From the NCBI RefSeq assembly GCF_007655135.1, contig NC_045131.1, positions 27,946,001 to 28,010,000 of the forward strand: a stretch of 64,000 nt of DNA, given 5' to 3'. Origin of the DNA: Punica granatum. Taxonomy: Eukaryota > Streptophyta > Magnoliopsida > Myrtales > Lythraceae. A program made the translations under genes and the position numbers. Below the pieces are notes generated by a model. The model was not told the origin of the DNA. It made no database searches and saw nothing but the letters and a program-made list of their open reading frames with translations. Shown here one piece after another: positions 47,001-57,150 of this stretch (positions are counted from its first letter, which is position 1; each line of letters begins with the position of its first letter).

Positions 47001-49607
47001 TCCATGGCATGAGGATCTCTTCCACCACGACCTCAGTAATTTCCAGCCATGATGAACGTAACATAGTAATATACGAACATGACGAACGGTATAAAAGTGC
47101 TCGGAAGTGAATAAAAATTGAAACTTGCAAGCAATATGGTTATTAACCACCTCAACGTCCCATAACAAACAAGTATTGAAGAACCTAGCTTCTCTAAGTC
47201 GTAGAGGGGTTTTACCTAGTCTCGGGATACGAGGAAAGAGTCAGGGAAGTGGTAAGAGAGTCGGAAGACTCGGCTGGACGGTTAGGGTAGTCGGCATCCG
47301 AGAAGCAGCGGCAGTGGCAGCTTGGAGGAAATGAGGTCAGCACGACAACTCCGACCACAGCACCGAGCAAGGTTGGGTTCCTTGGACTCCTAAAGGATAG
47401 ATCTAGATGTTCGTGACGAGTCTCGGACGTGCAAAGGCTCGAACAAGACGGAAATCCAAAGAGAAACCATGAGATAAACTATGAAACCCCGAAAAGAAGA
47501 AAATGAAGGAAGATGCGTCTTGCACGGTTGAATGGCTCTCAGACCGTGACCACTTCTTCACGGGGGAGAGTGAGGGTTGTGAGGAACCCTTAGAATGTGA
47601 AGGCACGACTTGTCGTGGTCGTGAAAGGGAATGGCACGTCGGGAAACCCGATTGTACCTGAAGACTCGTATATGGGCTGTTTCGGGTTACTTGCTGGAAC
47701 AGCGTATTGGAGGCCTCAAATGCTCAAACTAAGCTCGAAAATGGACTTAAGGGGTGAAAAGCATGTAGAATATGAAATTTGGTTGTGATTGGCTTAAGTC
47801 GGGATGGGCGATTACTGGAAAACCGGAAGGATTTTTGCTGGTTTCGGTTACGGGAAGGGTTGTGCGGGGTTGGAGGGATGTGTTGAAGCTTGAGAGGTTT
47901 TTAGAGAGAGGTTGGCTTGAGAGAGAATAGAATTGAAGAAGTCATTAAGCTTAATGGTGCAAGGGCTTATAAAGGGGAGCTTAATGAAGCAATTAAGGCA
48001 AGTTAAGTGTGATTATGGCATGCTTAGGGGGTTGCAGAAATTCAAAGAAGGATTAGGGAGGGGAATGTGTCACTTAGAGTGTAAGGGAAGCAAGAGGAGA
48101 AGTGATGGGAAGTAATGGCTGGGAGATATGTGTAGGAAGATATTTGAATTGTGTGGTGGAGGGAACAATGAAGGGTTGAGCCGCCGGTGGAGAGGGAGAA
48201 GCCGTGGCTGCCGCGGTGAGCCGTGGCTGCTGGGGTTGAGCCGTGGCTTGGAGGCTTGGCTTGGCTAAGCTGTGGGTCCCACTTGACTAGGAAGAAAACC
48301 CGAGGAAGCTCGGTACTCGATTGGTCACGCGCGCGACTTCCGTGGTTCTCTCGGGTCGTGTGATTACGATTTAAATGAGCCTAATATTGGCACGCTTCTC
48401 ATGCGAGATTATTCGGGTGGTTCGGGGCTCCAAAGCCGATTTTACCTTGTTCGGGCGCTCTGAGTGGAGTTGACCTTCTCCGTTGTCCAATTCTTCCTCC
48501 GTGCACCATACTGTTCATCCCGACGCGCTTTTTGCCTAGTGCGGAACCGTTGACCCGTTGTCTTCGACAAAAAATCAATAGCCGGAGGTGACCTAAGAAT
48601 CAGCGAACGGGGTTTTCTCAGTATTTCCCGAACGTTCCGAGGCGCTCGGAGACCGCTGTGATCTCCGTTTGCCAAGAACGCTCCTCGAAGGTTTGCCGGA
48701 AGGCATTCATCACCACTGAAATGTCACTCGGGAAACCTAATTGACCTGCTTGGTCCGAGCCGAAATGATTTCCCTGGTCCTAGGGGTTGTGGGGAGTGGG
48801 TGGTGTGAAACTCGGACGTCAACTTTCCATTGAATGAGCACCGAACGCAAGACTTCGCTTGAAAGGGGCCCTTTTCCCGCCGGAAAAGTGCTCGGGAATC
48901 CTAAATGGATTGTGCAATGAGATCAGGGTTCACTTCCTTGGGCCTTGAGGTCCTCGGGATTGGTTGGCACGGAGCTCATGCACTGACGGTTCATTAAAAA
49001 AGGCTCGGGCCACGTTTCTGTACAAAAAGGGGCCTTTTCTCCGGGTCGGGATCCACTCGGTAGACCAAGATGGGCTCCGAAACATAGCCTGATTCATGTT
49101 CCATGGTCTTAGAGACCCTTGGGAGTGTGCAGGACTGTTTTCGAGTGTCGTTTATTTGTTCGTGGACCATGCCTCCCGGGGGCCCTGTGAGGAAATGCGT
49201 CTACGGATGTTCCGGGGGTGCCCTGGCTTAAGCATGAGGCTTCTGAAATGCGCTCAGGGGTGCCATTGGTCATTTTGGTACCAAGAAGGACTTTTAGAGT
49301 CCCATATTGGATACCTTCTGAAGCTCCAGTGATCCGACGATGAATAGTGCCACAGTGCCTGGTTCTGCTGTTCTGGGGTTTGCTGTTTGTCCGCCCCTTT
49401 TGATTGCCCTTCTGGGCCTTTCCTAATGGCCCCTGCCTCGTCTCTGTGGTCCCTGTCCCATGCCTGTGTACCTACCCCTGCCGACCTAACTATGAATAGT
49501 GACCCATGCTTCTATTAAGCCTTCTTCCGTCGCGTTTGTGGTACCGTGGTCAGGGTGGCTATCACTGTCCCCTGTTAGAGCCGGTGGACCGGAATGGGGT
49601 GCTGACA
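44060..49607 (-). repeat. Long LTR (3' LTR), about 5.5 kb
   Basis: On the minus strand it starts TGTCAGCACCCCATTCCGG at 49,607. Its outer parts (44,090-44,184 and 48,385-49,607) match the other LTR at 61,722-63,024. The part 44,185-48,384 has no counterpart there. No gene is called inside it: frames on both strands are short and without domains. Confidence 0.7.
46330..47040. repeat. Diverged repeats of about 200-220 bp inside the long LTR
   Basis: Three to four units share GAGAGCCAAGGAGGCTCACGG, a CCGAGAGGT block, CTCTCTTG(A/G)GTCCATG and CCGACCTCA. They are absent from the short LTR because they fall in the missing 4.2 kb. Confidence 0.65.
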
Positions 49608-49680
49608 ACTTGCCCCTCTTTGGTTGCAGGCTCGGTTAGAGGGTGCAGCCAAAGAGGCTGACAGCTTGCCCCATTTTGGT
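49608..49680 (-). other. Polypurine tract, duplicated
   Basis: On the minus strand CCAAAGAGGGGCAAGT (49,608-49,624) directly precedes the LTR start TGTCAGC. A second set, AAAATGGGGCAAGC then TGTCAGC, lies at 49,657-49,680. A purine-rich primer for plus-strand DNA synthesis is expected here. Confidence 0.6.
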
Positions 49681-49828
49681 CCCGGCGACCATCCTTGGCT
49701 TCCCTGATAACCAACTGGCTCTCTTGCTTTTGGATGTATGGGCGAGAATTTCGCAAATGTATAATCCTGTAATGGAAGAATGGAAGAATCTGGGGTTAGG
49801 AAGTGGGAAGGTACAAAAAAATAATAAG

Positions 49829-51019
49829 TGTGAACGCGAAGTCCGAAAAGTAGTGAAGATGGACGCAGAGTCCGTGAACTCGGGGTCCAAAAGGCGGTAA
49901 AGATGGACGCGGAATCCAAAAAGCAGTAAAGATGGACTCGGAGTCCGGAAAGCAATAAAGGTGGACGCGGAGTCTGGAAAACAATAAAGATAGACGTGGA
50001 GTCCGGAAAGCAATAAAGGTGGACGCGGAGTCCGAAAAGCAGTAAAGATGGACGCGGAGTCCGAAAAGCAGTAAAGATGGACGCGGAGTCCGGAAAGCAG
50101 TAAAGATGGACGCGGAGTCTAGAAAGCAATAAAGATGGACGCGGAGTCCGTGGACGCAAAGTCCGAAAAGCAGTAAAGATGGACGCGGAGTCCGGAAAGC
50201 AATAAAAAGACGCGGAGTCCGGAAAGTAATAAAGATGGACGCGAAGTCCGAAAAGCAGTAAAGATGGACGTGGATTCTAAAAAGCAATAAAGGTGGACGC
50301 GGAGTCCAGAAAGTAGCAAAGGTAGACGCAGAGTCCGAAAAGCAATAAAAATGGACGCGGAGTCCGGAAAGCAGTAAGGATGGACGCGGAGTCCGAAACA
50401 GTAAAGGTGGACGCGGAGTCCAGAAATCAGTAAAGATGGATGCGGAGTCCAGAAATCAGTAAAGATGGACGCGGAGTCCGGAAAGCATTAAGGTGGATGC
50501 GGAGTCCAGAAAGCAATAAAGATGGACGCGGAATTCGAAAAGCAGTAAAGATGGACGCGCAGTCCGGAAAGAAATAAAAGGTGGACGCGGAGTCCGTGGA
50601 CGGGGAGTCTAGAAAGCAGTAAAGATGGACGTGGGGTCGGAAAAGCAATAAAATGACGTGGCGTCCGAAAAACAATAAAGATGGACGCGGAGTCCGAAAA
50701 GCAGTAAAGATGGACGCAGAGTCCGGAAAGCAGTAAAGTGGACGCGAAGTCCGGAAAGCAGTAAAGTGGACGCGAAGTTCGGAAAGCAGTAAAGATGGAC
50801 GCGGAGTCCGTGGACGTGGAGTCTAGAAAACAGTAAAGATGGACGCGGAGTCCGGAAAGCAATAAAAGTGGACGCGGAGTCCAGAAAGCAATAAAGATGG
50901 ACGCGAAGTCCGAAAAGCAGTAAACATGGAAGCGGAGTCCGAAAAACAATAAAGGTGGAGGCGGAGTCCAGAAAGCAATAAAGATGGACACGGAGTTTGG
51001 AAAGCAATAAAAGGTGGAA
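49829..51019. repeat. Tandem array of 29-bp repeats (about 40 copies)
   Basis: The monomer is GTAAAGATGGACGCGGAG followed by TCCGGAAAGCA, with substitutions, one-base indels and half-units (CCGTGGACGCGGAGT). It lies between the integrase end and the 3' LTR. The long minus-strand frames repeating GLRVHLYCF and FRTPRPSLLL are translations of the array, not proteins. Confidence 0.9.
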
Positions 51020-52104
51020 ATGCAAATTCGATAGGAAGGGGATAGCGGATATTGGAACAAGAGCTTGTGTTAGATGACAGTGTTTGATGTTGAAACGGAG
51101 TCGTGTGGAATGACGACTGTTGCAGGGTGGGAAAATCATTAGGTGACCCTCGAGGACCCTCCGCTCGATTTAAGATCGTGACCTGCCGTGCGAAGTAACC
51201 GCGAGTTCGTTACGGAGGAGATGCCCCTTGGGTTCTATGCCGCATCTGCACATAGGAAAAAAAAATAGCTAACGGCGGAAGTCAATCACGTGAGACCACT
51301 GAAATTGCGATGTATACGAGGAATCTATGTAACGATGTTTTTGGAGATTTCAATTGGTGACCGTTTGAGGGTGGTCGCATCCCTGAAGGAGAAAGACCTT
51401 TTAGGGAACGGGTGCGACCCATGGAATATATATGCACAAAGGAAAGGGAGGTCTTTTGGGATCCTCCAATCAAGGATACGACGATTCGGCCCCATTTCGA
51501 GGCGCGTCTTGAGCCCGAGGAGTCAAGGAGAGTTCGCTTGCGTAGGAGTCCGCCAAACCACTACTCGTTGTAGCTTCTCAGAAAAGTGCTGCTGTTCTTT
51601 CGTGGCCGAGCCAACAATTGCCTCTAATTTTTGCCTAGGCCGCAGGACGCATGACGGCCTATCGGGGTATTTTATTTGACTTTTCTCACATAGATGCTCA
51701 CCTTTTGCTGCGACTACCCATGTTAGGTTCGATCGCACCTCTCGGTTCCTCTAACTTTTGCCTAGACCGCCCTTTGCGGATTTTCAGCCTAGCGAGGAGT
51801 TGACTTATGCTCTCCTTTTGTCATGGCTCTCCTTTGCGGGATTTTAAGCCGTGCCCCTTGTTCCCTAACTTTTGCCTAGGTCGCCTCAATGAGGTTTTCA
51901 ACCTAGCGGGTAAAATTATTCTTTGCCTCTCAGAGGTGTTCTTAGATGAGAAGGGTCGAATAGAAAGGGCAAGTGTTTGAATGCCAAAAGTACGCTGAGG
52001 TGAAATGATGTGGAGTCTAGAGAAAACAGAAGAAGATAGGGGCCTGGTGCGTGGCCTGAAGCTCGCGGGAATATAGAGAGACTGACGGGCGACAAAGAGG
52101 GCTA
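51020..52104 (-). other. 3' non-coding region of the Tat element
   Basis: No coding sequence follows the integrase stop. Three similar blocks, CTTTTGCCTAGGCCGC-like followed by TTTTCAGCCTAGCG-like, lie near 51,628, 51,750 and 51,860 and can each form a weak stem through CCTAG/CTAGG. Nothing else is recognised. Confidence 0.5.
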
Positions 52105-52965
52105 TTAGGGATAATATTTCTTGAGAGCGTCGGCGTTGACTGGGAGGGCGTTTTCGGTCCCGTCAATGTCGCTCAAGGTGATTGCCCCTCCAGAGAAGAC
52201 TTCCCTAACGACGAAAGGCCCATCATATTTATACGCGAACTTGCCTCAAGAATCAGGCGCGATGTGCAGGACCTTCTGCAAGACAAGATCGCTGGGGCAG
52301 AACTCGAACTCGCGGTGGCGAACCCTTGCATTGAACCCTCGGGCCATTCTTTGTTGGTAGCATTGACCGTGGCAGAGCGCTGTTAGCCGTTTCTTGTCAA
52401 TGAGATTGAGCTGCTCGTAGCGCTGCTTCGCCCACTTTGCCTCTTCAAACTTGGACTCAGCGAGGATCCTCATGGAGGGAATTTCCACTTCAATTAGGAG
52501 GATTGCTTCCATGCCGTAGACCAGAGAGTAAGGAGTTGCCCCGGTTGAGATGCGGATAGATGTCCGGTATGCCAAGAGCGCAAAAGGGAGCATCTAGTGT
52601 CAATCCTTGTAGGTCACCGTCATTTTCTCGATGATCCTCTTGACGTTTTTGTAAGCGGCCTCTACCGCACCGTTCATTTGGGAACGGTACGGCGTGGAGT
52701 TACGATGGTGTATTTTGAATCGCTCACAGAGCTCGTTGATGATCTTGTTGTTTAGGTTCTTGGCATTATCAGTGATGATTGTCTCGGGGACTCCGTATCG
52801 GGCGATGATTTCGCGCTTAAGGAAACGTGCCATGGCATTGGCAGTGACTGAAGCGAGTGTTATGGCTTCAATCCACTTGGTGAAGTAATCAATCGCCACC
52901 AAAATGAACAGGTGTCCATTGGATGCTTTGGGATTGATGGGACCGATCACATCGACCCCCCACAT
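52105..52965 (-). pseudogene. pol: Tat element integrase core and C-terminal region
   Basis: The catalytic triad is visible: Asp in WGVDVIGP, Asp in IITDNAKN and Glu in GAVEAAYKN. ALLAYRTSIR and TGATPYSLVYGMEA follow, then a C-terminal segment ending KKYYP at the TAA of 52,105-52,107. The integrase would insert the element's DNA copy into chromosomes. TGA codons at 52,600 and 52,246 interrupt it; both fit G-to-A or C-to-T changes in Trp or Arg codons. The frame is otherwise the same as gag and RNase H. Confidence 0.85.
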
Positions 52966-52974
52966 TGAAAAGGG

Positions 52975-54144
52975 TCATGGGGCTGCCATTGGGAGTAGCT
53001 CGTTAGGGGGCACTTTGATCTGGTCGGCATAGACTTGGCATAAGTGGCAGGTTCTGACGTGTTTGGCGCAATCGGCCTCCATGGTGGACCAGAAGTAACC
53101 CAAGTGCATGAGTTTCTTGGTGAGCATGAGCCCGCTCATGTGGGGTCCGTAGCTCCCTTCGTGTATCTCTCCCATGAGGCGTCGTGCCTCATTTTCGTCT
53201 ACACACCGGAGTAGCGTGGCGTCGAAGGAACGGAGATAGAGAGTCTCTCCAGTTAGGAAGTAATGCACTGCGAGTCGCCGGAGTGCTTTTCGGTCCCGAC
53301 GATTGGCGAATGCCGAGTATTGGCCGGTTCGCAAACATTCCTTGATGTCCTCGTACCATGGCCGTTTATCGGTCACCTCGATTGCGTCGCAATGAGCAGA
53401 ACCTTTGGTAATCTCGATTTCGAGTGGCTCGATGAGATTTTCTTTTGTGATGCTCACCATCGATGCGAGTGTTGCGAGTGCGTCTGCGAACTGATTCTTG
53501 ATTTGCGGCGTATATGTGAACGAGATTTTCTTGAAGTTCTCCGCCAACTCCTCGAGGTACTCGTGGTATGGCACCAGCTTCGCGTCTTTCGTCTTCCATT
53601 GTCCTAGTGTCTGGAAGATTGGGAGCATCGAATCCCCGAAAACCTCCAACTCCTTTACCTTGAAATCGATCGCTGCCTGCAGGGCGAGGATGCATGCCTT
53701 GTATTTGGCCACGTTGTTGGTGCAGGGGAAATCAATTTTCGCCGCAATTGGATAATAACGCCCGTTTTGAGATATCAGTACTGCGCTGAAACCAGAGCCG
53801 GTGGAATTTACGACGCCGTCGAAGTACATTTTCCACGCGATTCCATCCTCCTCCTCGTCCACTTGGAGGACCCCTTCGTCCAGAAAATCGGGATTGACCA
53901 GCGCGTCGTCCTCAATCGGAAATTCCGCCAAATGGTCTGTAATAGCCTGCCCCTTGACTGACGTGCGAGGCACGTACTCGATGTTGTACTCCGTCAGCTG
54001 ACGGCACCACTTTGCAATGTTCCTCATAGAGGATGGGCTGTCGAGTAGATACTTCAGGGGATCCGCTTTTGACAACAAGCGGATTGTATGATAGAGCGTG
54101 TACTGTCGGAGTCTCTGCATGACCCACACCAAAGCACAACACAT
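52975..54144 (-). pseudogene. pol: Tat element RNase H, archaeal-type RNase H and integrase zinc finger
   Basis: The first part is the end of the usual RNase H (CCALVWVMQRLRQY, LSKADPLKYLL). After a linker comes a second RNase H: WKMYFDGVVNSTGSGFSAVL, NNVAKYKACILALQAAID, ELEVFGDSMLPIFQ. Then come HEGSYGPHMSG and CAKHVRTCHLC, the HHCC zinc-binding motif of integrase. Two RNase H domains are typical of the Tat lineage. The second domain has Lys where related elements have the catalytic Glu (AKYKA instead of AEYEA), so it is probably inactive. A stop at 52,975 separates it from the integrase core. Confidence 0.85.
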
Positions 54145-54225
54145 CTTCTCGATTTCTAGATAATTGGATTCCCTTTCGGTAAATTTCTTGCTCAGGTAGT
54201 ATATTGCCCTTTATGCGTGCATGGA

Positions 54226-55600
54226 CTAATCCTCCTGTCCCAACATGCACCGTAAAGACTGTTGGCACACTGTTAGGTATAGCATAAGGGGGTGATCCGG
54301 TGTAGGTGGGACTAACACCGGCGGTTGAACTAGGTAAGCCTTGATGGTGTCAAAGGCATCCTGACACTCCTGGTCCCACTCGATCGTTGCGTTTTTGCGA
54401 AGCAAGTGGAAGAGTGGTCGGCATTTGTCTGTTAGGTTTGTGATGAAGTGTGCGATGTAGTTTAACCGTCCCAAGAAGCCTCGCACCTCACAGACCGTTG
54501 ATGGCGGAGGTAAATCTCTGATTGGCTTGACCTCGTTCGGATCAACCTCGATACCGCGTTTGCTAACCACGAACCCGAGCAATTTCCCCGACCGGGTGCC
54601 GAACATGCACTTTGCTGGGTTGAGTCGGAGTTTGTACTCTTTTAGACGATCGAAGAGACGTTGGAGGTTGACAAGGTGATCCTCCCCTTCTTTAGACTTG
54701 GCGATCATGTCGTCGACGTAGACCTCAACTTCTTTGTGCATCATGTCGTTGAACAATGTGACCATAGCCCTCTACTATGTTGCTCCGGCGTTTTTTATGC
54801 CGAAAGGCATTACGCAGTAACAGAAGGTGCCCCACATCGTGGTGAACGTTGTTTTGATTTTGTCCTCCCGGCCATCCGGATTTGATTATATCTGGAGAAG
54901 CCATACATGAAGGAGAACTGAGCGTGGCGCGCCGTGTTGTTGACCAAGACGTCGATGTGAGGCAAAGGGAAATTATCTTTAGGGCTGGCCTTGTTGAGAT
55001 CCCGGTAGTCGACGCAGACTCGGACTCTTCCATCCTTCTTTTCCACGGGCAAAATATTTGCCACCCACTCGGAATAGTTGCAGACTTCGAGGAATCCCGC
55101 GTTGATCTACTTGATGACCTCCTCTTTGATGCAGAGGAGAAGGCTGGCTCGCTACCGTCGTAACTGCTGCCGCTTGGGCGGGAACTTCTCAGTGTTGAGT
55201 GGAAGATAGTGCTTGACTATTAAAGGGTCCAAACCTGGCATATCGGTGTAGGACCAGGCAAAAACCTCTTGGTATTCTCTTAGGAAGTCAATCATCCGGG
55301 TTCATTGTGTAGGGTCAAGGCCCGTCTTGATTTTTAAAGTGCGGGGTTCTTCTTTGGTGGCCACGTTGATCTTCTCTGTTGGCTAGACCGATGTGAGTTG
55401 ACGGTCCTCGAGGCGACGCAAACTATCCTCTATCTCAAGCACTTGACCATCCTCGTCGAGCCCTTCCCCGAAGTATATGGGTCCAGGCTCTTCGAGACGT
55501 TCTTCGGATGGGCTCGAATCGACGTATCAAAGATTTGTATCCGAGTGGAGCTTGGAAATTCAGAGGAATTTTCTTAGAAAATTTAGAATGCTATGAATAA
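54226..55600 (-). pseudogene. pol: Tat element reverse transcriptase, broken
   Basis: Pieces in order are: REYQEVFAWSYTDMPGLD (about 55,250), VCVDYRDLNKASPKDNFPLP (54,990-55,040), then EVEVYVDDMIAKSKEGEDH (catalytic YVDD, about 54,690-54,735), GFLGRLNYIAHF and CRPLFHLLRKNA. The reverse transcriptase copies element RNA. At least two frame changes (near 54,890 and between 54,765 and 54,810) and stops split it. The 54,226-54,765 part shares its frame with gag. Confidence 0.85.
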
Positions 55601-55882
55601 ATGAATTAGGAGAGGGGAAGAGTAGACACGGAAATTAAAAAAAATGCATGTAGGGATTTCATTGATAGTATGAATGCGAAGCCATGACAAAGATCCCTCT
55701 TCCGTCGTGCGGCTTATGGCAATGCCGACATGTGGGAAACATCATGTACATAGATAATCCTTACACATCGGCGATCACAGCCGAATAGCGCGGGATTGAA
55801 GTCCAGTTGTCAAGCTGCTTGTTTTCCTGCGCGAGGCGGATGTGATCTCTTGAGGGAATCTCCTCGATGACGGCATACACGG

Positions 55883-56200
55883 TTAGCAGGGCGTCAAGCG
55901 TGTCATCGGAATCCGAGGAAGGGCCGTCAAGTGTGTTTCCGACAACGTGTGGCGGTCCGGGGAAGAAGTGGGAATGCGAGGAAACGGGGATGCCCTAGTT
56001 GAGCCTCCCGTAGTATGCAGCAAGGTGGTGGAGACGATTGCCCTTGCGGGCCTCGATGATCTCTTGGCAAAAGGGGCGAAAGCCAAGCCCCTCCTGTTTT
56101 TATATTCTTCGACTTTGATGGGACGGCTTTTCCCCTGTCCGTGTGCCCCGAGGCCGGTGCCGGGGACGTAATTGTTTCGCAGGAGAACCTTCCTGATCAT
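55883..56200 (-). pseudogene. pol: G-patch-like segment between protease and RT
   Basis: The minus-strand frame reads LLRNNYVPGTGLGAHGQGKS and RPIKVEEYKNRRGLAF, a glycine-rich G-patch style motif found between protease and RT in many plant Ty3/gypsy polyproteins. It lies in a different frame from the protease, showing a frameshift near 56,200. The later part of the frame is out of register. Confidence 0.65.
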
Positions 56201-57105
56201 GCGATCCGCGCGGGATGGGCTGACTTTCCCATAACCTCGAATAACGGAAATGGTCTCAAATGAGTGGAAACGGTGGTTCCGTCATCTCCGATACTAATGT
56301 AAGGGACCGTTGTCCCCTTGTATATGGCGTAGTCTTCCTCCCCTTTGACCTTGATGAGCTTTTCTTCTACAATAAATTTCAGCCTTTGATGCAAGGAAGA
56401 GGGGACGGCGCCGGCCGAATGGATCCACGGCCTCCCGAGCAGTAGACTGAAGGCGTTGGGGATGTCGAGTACTTGGAAGGTGACGCCGAATGAGTATGGG
56501 CCAACGTCTATTAGGAGATCGATCTCTCCGTTTGCTTCTCTTCGTGAACCGTCAAAGGCTCGAACTGCTGTTTTGCTCGGGCGGACATGGTTGAGGTCCA
56601 CGTTCATCTGTTTCAGCGTGGTGACGGGGAAGACATTGAGCGTCGAGCCGTTGTCGATCATAACTCGGCCGATGACGTAGTTGTTGCACTTACCGATGAT
56701 GTGTAGTGCCTGCGAATGTGCCCACCCCTCGGAGGGAAGCTCGTCGTCCAAGAACGAAATGGAGTTAGAGAAGATGGAGTTGACGGTTTCCTCTATCCTG
56801 TCTGGGGGTGTCTCCTTGGGGACCTGCGCCATCGTTAGCACCCGTAGGAGAGCTTCCCGGTGCGACTCCGAACTTAGGAGGAGGGCGTGTAGTGAGACGT
56901 GGGCCGGCGACTTAGCCATTTGCTCGACTATCTTGTATTCACTCGCATTGACAATTTTCATGAACGCCTCGGCCTCATCCTGGGTCACCTTCTTCGGCAA
57001 GATTGGCGTGACCTCGGGTATTGCCCTCACTCCGACGATGGGCGCCTTTCCTTTGTTCACAGCCTCTGTGTCTTCGTACATCTGACCCGAGCGTGTCACT
57101 CCCAT
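56197..57105 (-). pseudogene. pol: Tat element aspartic protease region
   Basis: A 302-codon frame carries AFMKIVNASEYKIVEQMAKS, IIGKCNNYVIGRVMIDNGST (active site Asp in IDNGS), then FSLLLGRPWIHSAGAVPSSL. DNGS in place of DTG/DSG is usual for this retroelement lineage. The protease would cut the gag-pol precursor. It is in the same frame as gag, with a stop at 57,151 upstream, and the frame is lost near 56,200. Confidence 0.85.
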
Positions 57106-57150
57106 GACGCTGAACGGGTGTTCGAGACTTCCGAAGTCCTCTCCATAGGC

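Noticed and set aside
46781..47168. Three overlapping frames of about 100 codons on both strands
   Set aside because: They lie in the 200-bp LTR repeats and have no recognisable protein content.
44417..48675. Short frames inside the long LTR
   Set aside because: None exceeds about 110 codons, they overlap on both strands, and the region is terminal repeat DNA.
49829..51019. CRISPR-like array of 29-bp repeats
   Set aside because: The units are contiguous, with no unique spacers, and lie inside a plant retrotransposon. It is an ordinary tandem array.
49575..51139. Overlapping minus-strand reading frames rich in Phe, Leu, Ser and Arg
   Set aside because: They are translations of the 29-bp array in three frames; 29 is not a multiple of three, so the repeat keeps several frames open.
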